A stretch of DNA of 41,187 nt from a bacterium (GTDB lineage: Bacteria > UBA9089 > JAHJRX01), in contig JAHJRX010000054.1 of the NCBI GenBank assembly GCA_018830565.1, forward strand, positions 1 to 41,187, written 5' to 3'. Made by a program: the position numbers and the translations under genes. Positions 32,379-41,187 of the stretch are shown piece after piece; the first letter of the stretch is position 1; each line of letters starts with the position of its first letter. Below the pieces are notes generated by a model. It searched no databases, was not told the origin of the DNA, and worked only from the letters and a program-made list of their open reading frames with translations.

Positions 32379-33170
32379 CTACCAACTTCCAGAAGCACCT
32401 CCGCCACCACTACTACCACCCCCAAAACCACCAAAACCATCACTAAATCCGCCACTTCCGCCATTATAACCACCACCTCGCCAATAGCCACCTCTACTAC
32501 CTAAAAGCCCCAAAAGCAGAAATCCTAAAAGGCCCCTTCTTGAGCCTAAACATAGGATCAATAATAATAAAGTAAATAAGCTCCCTAAGATAGAACGACC
32601 AGAAATTTTGGTAGGTTTTTTTACTTGAAAAGAATCCATTTCGTGACTATCAAGATCTATTTTTACCTGATATTCCTTTTCTATAATCTTAGTAATATAT
32701 ATCATTCCGGCTAATAACCCCTTGCCGTAATCTCCTTCCTTGAAATAAGGAATCATTATCTTATCTGTTATCTGCCCACATAAGCCATCTGGCAAGATTC
32801 CTTCTAACTCATAACCAACTTCTATTCTAACTTTTCTCTCCTTGGGAACTACTAATATTAACAAACCATCGTCTTTGCCCTTCCTTCCAATCTTCCAAGC
32901 CTCAAATAAAGTTACACTGTAGCCTTCAATACTTTCTCCTTCTAAAGAACTAATGGTGGCTATCGCTACTTGAACCTTAGTTTCCTTTTCTATCTTCCAG
33001 GCTAATCTTTCTAAATAGCTTTTATAATTAGCGTCTATAATTGCCGCCAAGTCATTGACATATCCTTTAGGTGTTGGATATTTTTGCTCTTCTTTGCCGT
33101 ATAAGGTAGAAATATAGCCTAAACTCACTAAGAGTAAACATAAGATTAATTTCTTCAGGTATCTTTTCAT
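32379..33170 (-). CDS. TPM-domain (YgcG-type) membrane protein
   Basis: This 263-residue protein has a signal peptide (about 7-24), a TPM domain at about 36-165 (GYVNDLAAIIDANYKSYLE, GKDDGLLILVVPKERKVRIE, GYELEGILPD), one or two membrane segments (about 194-224) and a Gly/Ser-rich tail from 226 ending GASGSW. The tail is typical of the family. Its role is not known beyond envelope association. It lies in one unit with lemA and the nucleotidyltransferase-like gene. Confidence 0.9.
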   Translation of the reverse strand: MKRYLKKLILCLLLVSLGYISTLYGKEEQKYPTPKGYVNDLAAIIDANYKSYLERLAWKIEKETKVQVAIATISSLEGESIEGYSVTLFEAWKIGRKGKDDGLLILVVPKERKVRIEVGYELEGILPDGLCGQITDKIMIPYFKEGDYGKGLLAGMIYITKIIEKEYQVKIDLDSHEMDSFQVKKPTKISGRSILGSLFTLLLLILCLGSRRGLLGFLLLGLLGSRGGYWRGGGYNGGSGGFSDGFGGFGGGSSGGGGASGSW

Positions 33171-33185
33171 TTTACTACTTTTACT

Positions 33186-33932
33186 TTAAGCAACCTTCAC
33201 TTCGTCTGCCATAATGGCCATCTTAAGTATTTCTTCCATATATTTATTATATACTTCCTCAAGTTCTGCTCTTTTGGAAATTTTAGATCCTTTCTTTAAA
33301 TTTAATATTTTCTTAAATAAATCTAGATCAATCTTAAGATGCTCCGCTGCTTTATTTAAGAGATCTTCTTTATGGTAAGAAATAATTCCTTCCTTAAGGC
33401 GAAGTAAGTTTCTAATCACGGGTATAAGCGCAGAAAAAGATTCTAAAATAAGCTGGGTAATTGCCTTTTTACTCCTTCCTATCTCTAAATAAGCCTGTCT
33501 TAATCTTATTAACTTTCCTTTTAACTGTTGTTCACATTGAAGCTTTAAATATTCTCTACCTATCTCTAACTTTTCTAAAAAATCTTCTCCATAAATAAGA
33601 AGATAATTTTCTTTTATCTCTAAGAATTCTATAGGAAAGACATCGGTCGAGGTCTTGATATATTCATTCGTCAAGAATAAAGGAACAATAATCCTTTTTT
33701 TCTGTCCCTTACTGACTAATTTTAAACTTTTATTTAAATCATCTATTTTAAGATGATCAAATATTATCGCTAAATTTATATTTGACTTTTTAGAGATATA
33801 GTCATCTCCAACCGCACTTCCATAAACTATTATCGAAAGAAGATTATCTTGATGTATTTTTAGCATTTCCGAACCATACCATTCCACTACCCTTCTCATT
33901 TCTTCAGGTAATTTGCTTAGGTTCTTTAACAT
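33186..33932 (-). CDS. Degenerate nucleotidyltransferase-fold protein
   Basis: The first 100 residues of this 248-residue protein resemble a Pol-beta-type nucleotidyltransferase: LSIIVYGSAVGDDYISKKSN followed by INLAIIF. GS is kept, but the metal-binding Asp-x-Asp is Asn-x-Asn, so catalysis is unlikely. The rest is helical (about 120-240). A GAGGTGA site overlaps the stop of a possible 25-residue upstream frame. It is 15 bases before the TPM gene, so it is probably co-transcribed with it. The function is unknown; it may bind nucleotides or RNA. Confidence 0.65.
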   Translation of the reverse strand: MLKNLSKLPEEMRRVVEWYGSEMLKIHQDNLLSIIVYGSAVGDDYISKKSNINLAIIFDHLKIDDLNKSLKLVSKGQKKRIIVPLFLTNEYIKTSTDVFPIEFLEIKENYLLIYGEDFLEKLEIGREYLKLQCEQQLKGKLIRLRQAYLEIGRSKKAITQLILESFSALIPVIRNLLRLKEGIISYHKEDLLNKAAEHLKIDLDLFKKILNLKKGSKISKRAELEEVYNKYMEEILKMAIMADEVKVA

Positions 33933-33936
33933 CTTT

Positions 33937-34014
33937 TCACCTCATTTTTAAATTAAATTTTGTTATTAAATTAAAACTATCTTTAAAGTCTAAATCTAAA
34001 AATTTGGTTTCCAT
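33937..34014 (-). CDS. Possible 25-residue upstream frame
   Basis: An ATG frame with AAGGTG nine bases upstream reads METKFLDLDFKDSFNLITKF then NLKMR and stops at a TGA that lies inside the ribosome binding site of the next gene. It could couple translation of that gene or be chance. No family is recognised. Confidence 0.3.
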   Translation of the reverse strand: METKFLDLDFKDSFNLITKFNLKMR

Positions 34015-34028
34015 TTTTCTTGGCACCT

Positions 34029-34754
34029 TTAAATCTTAATTAATCTTATATCTCCAAAGACACCTAATTTAGATTTCTTGATGACTAAGATTCCTTTAAT
34101 CTCTTTAATATTTTCTACTACTTTTCTTATTTCATTAAGATCGATCTCTTTAGAAACCATATTACCAATTCTTGTGGCCATAGCATCAGCTAAAGCCGTA
34201 GATTTAGAAATAACTACCGCGGCATCAGCTTCACCAAAGCTTAAAGAAGGACCTACTGTGGCTGAAGAAGTACAAATGCCTAAAGGTGTTTCCTCTGGAT
34301 ATATTTCTAAAGCTAATTTATTTGAAAAGACTGAAGCCCCCGCAAATATTCCCACTTTTCGCCTTTTTCGACAACTAATAAAGATATCTCCTCCATTTTC
34401 TATTATAACTTCCGTAGAATAATTAAGGAGATCTTTGCCTGTATATTCTGCTATTACTCCTGCTACTGCCGCCATAGGTCCTACCTGGGCTTTTATTCCT
34501 GCCCAAGCCATTTCTTTTACAATTAAAGGAGCATCTTCGCTAACTAGACGAGGCTGGAGAGTCTTTTGAAATAAAGGATCCTTTAAGACTATATATTCTT
34601 CAATTAACTTTCGGTATTTTTTAATAGACTCTGTAGCTTCTTTGATCAGCTCTTTGTCTGCGCTTATAAATAAGTCGGTTTCCTTAACAGCTACGGTAAA
34701 TTTAATTAACCCCTCACTTCTTGAGCTATTTCGGTAACTTCTTATTTCATACAT
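34029..34754 (-). CDS. UPF0280 family protein (ApbE-like fold)
   Basis: This 241-residue protein matches UPF0280, with GPMAAVAGVIAEYTG (about 92-106), IENGGDIFIS (about 118-127) and SALADAMATRIGNMV-like SKSTALADAMATRIGN (about 182-197). The fold is related to ApbE flavin transferases, and IENGGDIF resembles the ApbE active-site region. The substrate is unknown. The TTAGG site is upstream. It follows radA by 92 bases. Confidence 0.87.
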   Translation of the reverse strand: MYEIRSYRNSSRSEGLIKFTVAVKETDLFISADKELIKEATESIKKYRKLIEEYIVLKDPLFQKTLQPRLVSEDAPLIVKEMAWAGIKAQVGPMAAVAGVIAEYTGKDLLNYSTEVIIENGGDIFISCRKRRKVGIFAGASVFSNKLALEIYPEETPLGICTSSATVGPSLSFGEADAAVVISKSTALADAMATRIGNMVSKEIDLNEIRKVVENIKEIKGILVIKKSKLGVFGDIRLIKI

Positions 34755-34827
34755 AATTTAAACCTAAGTTAGTATAGCAAAATTATCTAAAAAGTCAAAG
34801 ATAAGAGATTTTTCCTGTCATATAGCA

Positions 34828-34844
34828 GTTAGCTGTTAGCTAAC
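34828..34844 (-). repeat. Short palindrome after radA
   Basis: GTTAGCT (34828-34834) and AGCTAAC (34838-34844) form a seven-base stem with a three-base loop, three bases after the radA stop. There is no T-run, so it is only a weak terminator candidate. Confidence 0.35.
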
Positions 34845-34846
34845 AA

Positions 34847-36202
34847 CTACTTAAATAAGATAGCTATAGCCTCATCAATAGTCCTTACTTTTATCAAGTC
34901 AAGAGGAAGAGAAGGTAAGTTATTCATATTAGAGAGAGGAAGAAGGCAACTCTTAAAACCTAACTTAGCAGCTTCTTTAATCTTTTTTTCTGCTTGGCTA
35001 ATTCTTCTAATTTCTCCAGTCAGGCCTACTTCTCCTAAGATAACCATCCTTGAATCAATAGGTGTATTTTTAAAACTTGAAAAGATAGCACAAGCAATAC
35101 TTAAATCAGCTGATGGCTCGTTAATTTTAAGTCCACCAGTTAAGTTTACAAAGATATCAAAAGAAAATAAATTTATCCCTATCTTCTTCTCTAAAACCGC
35201 AATTAAGAGATGAAGTCGATTATAGTCAAATCCTAAGACATCTCGACGAGGTAAGTTGTAACTACTATGAGTAACCAAAGATTGCAATTCTACCAAGAGA
35301 CAACGACTGCCTTCTATCACAGAGGTAATAGCCGAACCAGGTGTGTTTTCACGATGCTCATTTAAAAATATCTGGGAAGGATTAAGGACTTCTTTTAAAC
35401 CAAGCTCTTGCATTTCAAAGATACCAATTTCATGAGTAGAACCAAAGCGATTTTTAATTGCCCGTAAAATTCGGTAAGAGTAATGTTCTTCTCCTTCTAA
35501 ATACAGGACTGCATCTACCATATGCTCTAAAACTCGTGGTCCGGCAATAGCTCCTTCTTTAGTCACATGTCCAATTAAGAAGATAGGAATATTCTTACTC
35601 TTAGCCAAGAGTAAGAGTTGAGAAGCAGATTCTCTGACTTGACTAATACTACCTGAAGAGCTAGATAACTCAGGAATGTGGACGGTTTGAATAGAGTCAA
35701 TAATGGCTAATTGAGGACTGATATTATTGATTTGATCTAAAATAAGGTTAAGATTATTCTCGCAATAAATATATAAATTTTTAGGAGAAATACTTAAACG
35801 ATCGGCCCGTATTTTTATTTGACCGGCGGATTCTTCACCAGAAATATAAAGCACCTCTCCATATTGATTGGCTATAGCTTGACTAACTTGGAGAAGCAAA
35901 GTTGACTTTCCAATCCCTGGATCTCCTCCAATCAGGACTATAGAACCGCTAACTATTCCTCCACCTAAAGTGCGGTCAAATTCTAAAATATTAGTCTTTA
36001 AACGGGGACAAGAAGAAGATTTAATATTCTCTAAATATTGAGGTGTAGACTCAGAAGAAGACTTCACTGGGGGGATAGAAAAACTCTTAATCTCTTCTAT
36101 TAATGTATTCCAGTTCTGACAGCCAGGGCATTTACCTAACCATTTAAGGCTTTCATAACCACATTCTTGACAGAGATAAATTACTTGATTTTTTGGGGGC
36201 AA
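34847..36202 (-). CDS. radA: DNA repair protein RadA (Sms)
   Basis: This 451-residue protein is of normal length. It has an N-terminal zinc finger (Cys11, 14, 25, 28), a RecA-type ATPase with Walker A GGDPGIGKST (92-101), the RadA-specific KNRFG motif at 250-254, and a C-terminal Lon-like domain with GEVGLTGEIRR. It promotes branch migration in recombination. The start is a TTG with GAGGA six bases upstream; no nearby ATG fits the family start. It lies nine bases after mlaD. Confidence 0.95.
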   Translation of the reverse strand: MPPKNQVIYLCQECGYESLKWLGKCPGCQNWNTLIEEIKSFSIPPVKSSSESTPQYLENIKSSSCPRLKTNILEFDRTLGGGIVSGSIVLIGGDPGIGKSTLLLQVSQAIANQYGEVLYISGEESAGQIKIRADRLSISPKNLYIYCENNLNLILDQINNISPQLAIIDSIQTVHIPELSSSSGSISQVRESASQLLLLAKSKNIPIFLIGHVTKEGAIAGPRVLEHMVDAVLYLEGEEHYSYRILRAIKNRFGSTHEIGIFEMQELGLKEVLNPSQIFLNEHRENTPGSAITSVIEGSRCLLVELQSLVTHSSYNLPRRDVLGFDYNRLHLLIAVLEKKIGINLFSFDIFVNLTGGLKINEPSADLSIACAIFSSFKNTPIDSRMVILGEVGLTGEIRRISQAEKKIKEAAKLGFKSCLLPLSNMNNLPSLPLDLIKVRTIDEAIAILFK

Positions 36203-36211
36203 ATAAATCCT

Positions 36212-37417
36212 CTATTTTCGTAGTAGTTTCCAAGGGTTTTCTTTTACATCTTCAGAAAGTTTGTTTAAGTTTTGAATAATTTGATCTAAATCTTTAGCTG
36301 TTTTTTCATTAGTAGTCAATTTACCCAAAAGACCTTCGCCTTTTTCAATCTTACTCATAATGTTCTTCAAGGCATCGGCTGCTTTAGTAAGCTCTTGAGA
36401 GGATCTCTGATAATTATCTAAAATAATATCTAATTTGTCTTTATTTTTAATAATAGCCTGGTCTATATTCTTAATAGGTTGGCTTATGTCCTTAGTAATC
36501 TGATCTATGTTTTCCTCTGTATTTTTAGTAATCTGATCTATGTTTTCTTTTATATTTTTAATAGTCTGGTCTATTTTTTTTCCTATATTCTTGAGCGTTT
36601 CTTCTAAATCACTTGAGATTTTCGTACTCTTCTTCTTTAACAAGATGGAAGTATTCTTAAATTCCTCGCAAGCGATCTTAATATCTTCCTTATTTTCTTT
36701 AATTAAAGAAGTTATATTTTTTTCAATCTCCCCAATGGTGGATGAAGCTACTTTAGCTGCTTCTAAAATAGCTTTAGAAGAATTACCTAAGCTTATAAAA
36801 ACTTCCTTAATATTTCCTCTGTTTTCAGTAATAATAGTGTTAAAATTATTCATTACCTTGTCGATATTGTTTAATACATCTATAGTAGTCTTTACTATCT
36901 TACCAAGGTCAGCTTTTTTTATCGAACCATGTAATGCTTCCTCGATTCTCCCGGTAGTTCTTTCTAAATTTAAGATAATCTTTTCTGTCTTATAAAAAAG
37001 ATCTCCAAGGCTAACAGGATCTACACCTACAATAGTATCCCCATCTCTTAATATTCTTGCCCTTGATAAACTTTTGACAATCTCTATATATTTTTCTCCA
37101 ACAATTCCTAATGAGTTAATGGTAACTTGAGAATCTCTTTTAATAGATGCGCTTTCTCTGATCCAAGCAACTACTTTTATTTTTTCACCTTCCACTCTCA
37201 TTTCTTTTACTTCTCCTACTTCCATTCCTGAAAAGCGGATAGGTGAAGCAACCTCTAATCCTTCTACTCGATTAAATAAGATGTTAATTTTATACCCTTT
37301 TTGGTAAAGATGAAAGTCACCTACGCTAATGACAATAAAGGTTAATATTAAAAGACCGATCAGGACAAAAAGACCTACTTTTACTTCTGTCAATGATTTT
37401 TTAGTTTGATTGTTCAT
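36212..37417 (-). CDS. mlaD: MlaD-type MCE-domain lipid-binding protein
   Basis: This 401-residue protein has one N-terminal membrane helix (about 14-33) and an MCE domain (about 40-125, FNRVEGLEVASPIRFSGMEVG). A long helical tail follows. In Mla systems it forms a periplasmic ring that passes phospholipids between membranes. The tail contains 11-residue repeats (IDQTIKNIKEN, IDQITKNTEEN, IDQITKDISQP at 282-314), suggesting an extended right-handed coiled coil. It has its own strong promoter within the cluster. The ribosome binding site is weak. Confidence 0.88.
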   Translation of the reverse strand: MNNQTKKSLTEVKVGLFVLIGLLILTFIVISVGDFHLYQKGYKINILFNRVEGLEVASPIRFSGMEVGEVKEMRVEGEKIKVVAWIRESASIKRDSQVTINSLGIVGEKYIEIVKSLSRARILRDGDTIVGVDPVSLGDLFYKTEKIILNLERTTGRIEEALHGSIKKADLGKIVKTTIDVLNNIDKVMNNFNTIITENRGNIKEVFISLGNSSKAILEAAKVASSTIGEIEKNITSLIKENKEDIKIACEEFKNTSILLKKKSTKISSDLEETLKNIGKKIDQTIKNIKENIDQITKNTEENIDQITKDISQPIKNIDQAIIKNKDKLDIILDNYQRSSQELTKAADALKNIMSKIEKGEGLLGKLTTNEKTAKDLDQIIQNLNKLSEDVKENPWKLLRK

Positions 37418-37468
37418 AAATTTTCTACTTTATTAAATAACAGTAAAGATAACTACACTTACGAAAAA

Positions 37469-37497
37469 ATATTACTTTAAACCTCAAGGTATGTCAA
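37469..37497 (-). promoter_or_regulatory. Sigma-70 promoter for mlaD-radA
   Basis: Minus-strand TTGACA (37492-37497) and TAATAT (37469-37474) are 17 bases apart, 51 bases before the mlaD start. It lies in the 172-base gap after mlaF, which also contains a small hairpin (37533-37555). Confidence 0.7.
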
Positions 37498-37589
37498 TAA
37501 TTTACTTTACAATGTCCGAGCATTCCTGAGCGCCATAGGGGCAAAGCCTTTATGGAAGATAGCTCCGAGTATTAGCCAGAGCCAACTTG

Positions 37590-38336
37590 TTAGTTATTAG
37601 TAATAGGGCCGTTGGCATTACCGCTAATAAATTGTTTGACTATTTTATTTTTAGTGTTTTTAATTTCTTCAGGTGTACCTACTTCAATAATTCTTCCTTG
37701 ATAAAGCATGGCGATACGATCAGCAATAGTATAAGCACTGACCATATCGTGAGTTACCGCAATAGAAGTTAAATGCAACTCCTTTTTAAGTTTAATAATT
37801 AAGTCATTTATAATTGCTCCCATAATAGGGTCAATTCCAGTTGTAGGCTCATCATAAAGAATAATTTCTGGATTCGTAGAGATGGCGCGAGCTAAAGCTA
37901 CTCTTTTTTTCATCCCTCCACTCAAAGAAGCAGGATACAAGTCTTCAATATTATGCAATCCGACCAGACTTAAATTCTTAGTAACTATTTCTCTAATCTC
38001 TTCTTTCTTCATCTCGGTATGTTCAGACAAGTAAAAACCAACATTTTCAGCGACCGTTAAAGAATCAAACAAAGCTGAATTTTGAAAGACCATGCCAAAT
38101 TTTTTAATTATTTGATTTAACTTATCTTTAGGTAATTTAGTCACATCCTCGTTAAAGATTTTTATACTTCCTTGATCAGGCTTTAATAAGCCTATAATAT
38201 GTTTCAATAAAACACTTTTACCACCTCCACTTTGGCCAATGATAACCATAGTTTCACCTTTATTGATAAAAAGATTAACTTCCTTTAATACTTGGTTGCA
38301 ATCAAATTTTTTCCAAAGATTACTTACTTCTATCAT
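37590..38336 (-). CDS. mlaF: MlaF-type ABC transporter ATPase
   Basis: This ATPase (248 residues from the chosen start) has Walker A GQSGGGKS (34-41), signature LSGGMKKRVALARA, Walker B IILYDEPTTGIDP and a switch His in VTHD. The MlaF-type loop is also present. A frame opens at a GTG at 38360, but the ATG at 38336 with AGGA six bases upstream gives the family-typical start MIEVSNLW. It powers the MlaE permease for lipid transport at the inner membrane. Confidence 0.93.
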   Translation of the reverse strand: MIEVSNLWKKFDCNQVLKEVNLFINKGETMVIIGQSGGGKSVLLKHIIGLLKPDQGSIKIFNEDVTKLPKDKLNQIIKKFGMVFQNSALFDSLTVAENVGFYLSEHTEMKKEEIREIVTKNLSLVGLHNIEDLYPASLSGGMKKRVALARAISTNPEIILYDEPTTGIDPIMGAIINDLIIKLKKELHLTSIAVTHDMVSAYTIADRIAMLYQGRIIEVGTPEEIKNTKNKIVKQFISGNANGPITNN

Positions 38337-38446
38337 CAAGATCCTATTGCACTTAGACACTTAAAATTTTGGACAATATTCATTGGGCAGTTAATCTAAT
38401 TTAATCATTAAAAAAACGGTCAAAAGACACTATTAGTCTAACTAAA

Positions 38447-39202
38447 TCATGGTAAAACTAAAGTTAAAAAGTAGTCTGTGACTAAAACAAGGATGATCGA
38501 TGTCACTACTGAACCGGTGGTAGCTTTGCCTACTCCTTGAGCTCCTTCTTCTGAATTTAATCCTTTATAACAACTAACAATGGCAATGATTAACCCAAAA
38601 AAGATAGCTTTGATCAAACCACTTAATATATCAACCGGATCAACGAAGTACTTAGTTTTATCAATATATAAACTAGAGCGGATCCCAAACTTAGTCACGC
38701 TAATAAGATATCCTCCTAAAATACCAATAAAATCAGTATAAATAGTAAGAATAGGCACCATCGTTAACAAAGCCAAAAACTTAGGAACTATCAAGTATTT
38801 TATAGGATTTACCGCTAATGTCCGCAAAGCATCTATTTGTTCAGTAACCTTCATACTTCCTAGTTCAGCTGCGATAGAAGATCCAACTCTTCCTGCCACT
38901 ATCACTGCCGTGAGGACCGGACCTAATTCTCGGGCCATAGAAAGACCCACGACCACCCCGATGTACGCTTCTAATTCAAATTGTCTAAATTGATAGTAAG
39001 ATTGAACTGCTAAAACCATGCCTGTAAAAATAGCCATAATGGAAGCAATAGGTAAAGTTTTTAGGCCCACCAGCTTCATTTGCTCGACAATAGGTTTAAA
39101 GCGAAAAGGCGGAGTAAATATTTGGACTAAGATATCTTTAGCTAAAATAGCCAGGCTACCCAACTCATAAAGAAAAGTATATCTCTTAATAATAGCCTCC
39201 AT
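38447..39202 (-). CDS. mlaE: MlaE-type ABC transporter permease
   Basis: This 251-residue protein has about five membrane segments and the MlaE family pattern ARELGPVLTAVIVAGRVGSSIAAELG split as ARELGPVLTAVIVAGRVG and SSIAAELGSMKVTEQIDAL (about 90-130). It forms the inner-membrane core of the retrograde or anterograde phospholipid transporter with MlaF and MlaD. It follows dnaB by 20 bases and probably shares its message. Confidence 0.93.
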   Translation of the reverse strand: MEAIIKRYTFLYELGSLAILAKDILVQIFTPPFRFKPIVEQMKLVGLKTLPIASIMAIFTGMVLAVQSYYQFRQFELEAYIGVVVGLSMARELGPVLTAVIVAGRVGSSIAAELGSMKVTEQIDALRTLAVNPIKYLIVPKFLALLTMVPILTIYTDFIGILGGYLISVTKFGIRSSLYIDKTKYFVDPVDILSGLIKAIFFGLIIAIVSCYKGLNSEEGAQGVGKATTGSVVTSIILVLVTDYFLTLVLP

Positions 39203-39222
39203 TAGGTATAACTACTTTAAAT

Positions 39223-40560
39223 TTAATAAGAAGAACTCTCGGAAGATAAATTTTCAAATCTTGTATATTCTTTAACAAAAGCTAATTTAAAGTTTTCTAT
39301 TGGTCCGTGCCGATGTTTGCCAATGATTATTTCTGCAATTCCCTTGTTTTCGGGAAGAGGTTGATAATATTCTGGTCGGTAAATAAAGACCACCAGATCT
39401 GCATCTTGTTCAATAGCTCCAGATTCTCTTAAATCAAAAAGCTGAGGTCGGCGATCACTTCTTCCTTCTACAGCTCGACTTAATTGAGATAAAGCTATAA
39501 CAGGAATAGAAATTTCTCTGGCTAATGCCTTAAGAGAACGAGAGATTTCAGAGATTTCTTGTTGACGATTTTCTGTTCCTTTCTTACCCTGCATTAATTG
39601 AAGATAGTCAATAATGATTAAGCCCACATCATACTTAGCTTTTAGGCGCCTAGCTTTTGCTCTTAATTCTAAAACAGAGATATTAGGAGTATCATCAATA
39701 TAAATTTTTGATTCCGCTAAGATACCGGCAGAAGTAGTAAGCTTAGGCCAGTCTGATTCCCCAAGAAAGCCAGATCGTAAACTAGTTGAGTTTACTCTTG
39801 CTTCTGTGCACAATAAACGTTGAACTACTTGTTCTTTGCTCATCTCTAAGCTAAAAATACCAATAGGTGTCTTAGCTCTTGTTCCTGCATGTAAAGCAAT
39901 ATTTAAACAAAAGCTTGATTTTCCCATAGAAGGTCGTCCGGCAATAATTATTAAGTCGGAAGGCTGAAAACCACAAGTAACTTTATCGAAATCTACAAAA
40001 CCACTTGGAACACCAGTAATGTTATGACGATCCGCATATAGTTTTTCAATAGCCTCAAAACTATCATGAAGCATATCAGCTACCAAAACAAAATCATAAG
40101 AAGTCTTACGGGAAACTACATTGAAGATGAGCTGTTCAGCTCTATCCAGCATTTGAGTTACTTCTCCAGCTTCGGTATAAGCACTATCTATAATTTCCGT
40201 TGAAGCAGAGATTAATTTTCGTAATAAAGCTTTTTCTTGAATAATTTGAAGATAATTTTCTATATGGGCAGATGTAGGAACAGCATTTAAAATAGTAGCT
40301 AAATAAGAAACTCCTCCAATTTTTTCTAAGTCTCCATTCTTTTTTAAACTATTCGTTAAAGTTACTAGATCGACCGGTTCGCCTTTATCGAATAAATCTA
40401 CGATAGAATTATAAATTTTTCCGTGAGCTGTCTTATAAAAAAAATCTTCTTTTAAAGTTTCAACAGCTTTAATAATCGCATTCTTATCTAAGAGCATAGC
40501 TCCCAAGACTGATACTTCAGCTTCAATTGATTGAGGAGGAACTTTGTGAATACCATTCAT
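39223..40560 (-). CDS. dnaB: Replicative DNA helicase DnaB
   Basis: This 445-residue helicase is of normal length. It has an N-terminal primase-interacting domain (about 1-110, PPQSIEAEVSVLGAMLLD) and a RecA-type ATPase with Walker A GRPSMGKS (208-215), IIDYLQLM as Walker B and RESGAIEQDADLV before the C-terminus. No intein is present. It unwinds DNA at the fork. The order rplI-dnaB is common in bacteria. Confidence 0.96.
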   Translation of the reverse strand: MNGIHKVPPQSIEAEVSVLGAMLLDKNAIIKAVETLKEDFFYKTAHGKIYNSIVDLFDKGEPVDLVTLTNSLKKNGDLEKIGGVSYLATILNAVPTSAHIENYLQIIQEKALLRKLISASTEIIDSAYTEAGEVTQMLDRAEQLIFNVVSRKTSYDFVLVADMLHDSFEAIEKLYADRHNITGVPSGFVDFDKVTCGFQPSDLIIIAGRPSMGKSSFCLNIALHAGTRAKTPIGIFSLEMSKEQVVQRLLCTEARVNSTSLRSGFLGESDWPKLTTSAGILAESKIYIDDTPNISVLELRAKARRLKAKYDVGLIIIDYLQLMQGKKGTENRQQEISEISRSLKALAREISIPVIALSQLSRAVEGRSDRRPQLFDLRESGAIEQDADLVVFIYRPEYYQPLPENKGIAEIIIGKHRHGPIENFKLAFVKEYTRFENLSSESSSY

Positions 40561-40577
40561 GATTATTTATTTCTTAA

Positions 40578-41021
40578 TTATTCCTTGACTACCCAAACCT
40601 TTATTTGAGCTTTTATATCTGAAGCTAAACTAATAGAAGTATCAAAAACACCTAATGTCTTAATAGGTTCTTTTAATAAGACCGCTTTTTTATTAATTGG
40701 TATGTTTTCACCCTGTAAGGCTTCGGCAATATCGATATTAGTCACTGAACCAAAAAGTTTTTCGTTTTCTCCTGTCTGTCGTTTGATAGTAATAGAAGTA
40801 TGGTTTAGTTTTTCAGCTAACAAGAGCAGGTCCTTCTTTTTTTTTTCTTCGTCATGCCGTATTTTACTCTTTTTTATTTCAGCATTCTTGATATTAGCTG
40901 AGGTAGCTAAGATAGCCATTTTTTGGGGAATAAGAAAATTACGAGCATAACCCTCGGAAACTTCTTTTGTATCCCCTGCTTGACCGAGACTTTTTACATC
41001 TTGAATTAAGAGTACTTTCAT
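40578..41021 (-). CDS. rplI: Large ribosomal subunit protein bL9
   Basis: This 147-residue protein starts with MKVLLIQDVKSLGQAGDTKE, the typical N-terminal fold with GYARNFLIPQ, followed by the long central helix (about 45-80) and a C-terminal domain. It binds 23S rRNA. GGAGG lies seven bases before the ATG. Upstream, rpsR and ssb would be expected but the window ends; the 166 bases beyond contain only AT-rich repetitive sequence and a weak TTGACA. Confidence 0.96.
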   Translation of the reverse strand: MKVLLIQDVKSLGQAGDTKEVSEGYARNFLIPQKMAILATSANIKNAEIKKSKIRHDEEKKKKDLLLLAEKLNHTSITIKRQTGENEKLFGSVTNIDIAEALQGENIPINKKAVLLKEPIKTLGVFDTSISLASDIKAQIKVWVVKE

Positions 41022-41187
41022 TATATCCTCCTATCTTGAAAAATATCTCAACTTTGGCAAAAACTTTGCTAAAATATTCCCTTATGTAAAATTAAAAATC
41101 AAATAGCAAATGTCAAAATTACATATCAAAATGTAAAATTACTTTTTCCCTTTCAGTGTTAAAATACTTGAGGCAAAGATATTTGCA
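41022..41187. other. AT-rich tract upstream of rplI
   Basis: The sequence is AT-rich with repeated ATTTTACAT- and CAAAT-like words. A minus-strand TTGACA at 41112-41117 has no good -10. No gene is visible before the window edge. Confidence 0.4.

Noticed and set aside
38361-38446. Promoter TTGACC before mlaF
   Set aside because: The -10 region at proper spacing is poor; the gene can be read from upstream.

Overview
The window comes from an AT-rich bacterial chromosome. Most likely it is an uncultured, strictly anaerobic, motile bacterium with two membranes. The evidence is a flagellar sigma-28 cluster, an Mla-type lipid transport set (MlaE, MlaF, MlaD) that implies an outer membrane, an oxygen-sensitive [NiFe] hydrogenase/heterodisulfide-reductase operon, and molybdenum-cofactor genes. 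The phylum cannot be fixed from the sequence alone; the gene mix suits candidate phyla known mainly from metagenomes. No rRNA, tRNA, CRISPR array, transposase or prophage was seen.

Layout. (1) 1-8177, minus strand: mfd, a membrane-anchored protein with a UBA-like N-terminus, sigma factor FliA, a DUF342/FapA protein, a small Gln/Lys/Glu-rich protein and a DUF2802-like membrane protein that runs off the left edge. (2) 8558-12648, plus strand: mobB, moeA, nadE, rsmD, greA. (3) 12631-17570, minus strand: an HD-GYP phosphodiesterase, an alpha/beta hydrolase, a two-gene ABC exporter and a left-handed beta-helix protein. (4) 17875-31279, minus strand: yajQ, then a large redox operon whose gene order is hdrC, hdrB, an MNT/HEPN pair, an hdrA-N/nuoE fusion, a small 2Fe-2S protein, nuoF, an ORF6N gene, a DRTGG remnant, a nuoG-N/hdrA-C/hdrA fusion, mvhD, a 64-residue protein, mvhG and mvhA. 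(5) 31441-41021, minus strand: rplI, dnaB, mlaE, mlaF, mlaD, radA, a UPF0280 protein, a degenerate nucleotidyltransferase, a TPM protein, lemA, and the remains of a second MNT/HEPN pair.

The redox operon is the most interesting part. Its products should form a cytosolic complex joining an Mvh [NiFe] hydrogenase, HdrABC and a NADH-oxidising NuoE/NuoF module, so it could couple H2, NAD(H), ferredoxin and an HdrB-type disulfide substrate by flavin-based electron bifurcation. The double-FAD HdrA, usually one chain of about 1000 residues, is here in two pieces. The first half-domain is fused to NuoE. The rest is fused behind a NuoG-like iron-sulfur domain. The NADH module genes lie exactly between the two pieces, as if the cassette had been inserted in frame into hdrA. 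Toxin-antitoxin, ORF6N and short repeat elements also interrupt this operon, and its GC content is visibly higher than the flanks.

A second theme is repeated short, often in-frame, tandem duplication: 29 codons in the DUF2802-like gene, 63 bp before fliA, 19 codons three times in nadE, and 166 bp that doubles the greA promoter. Many copies are nearly identical, which suggests recent slippage or recombination.
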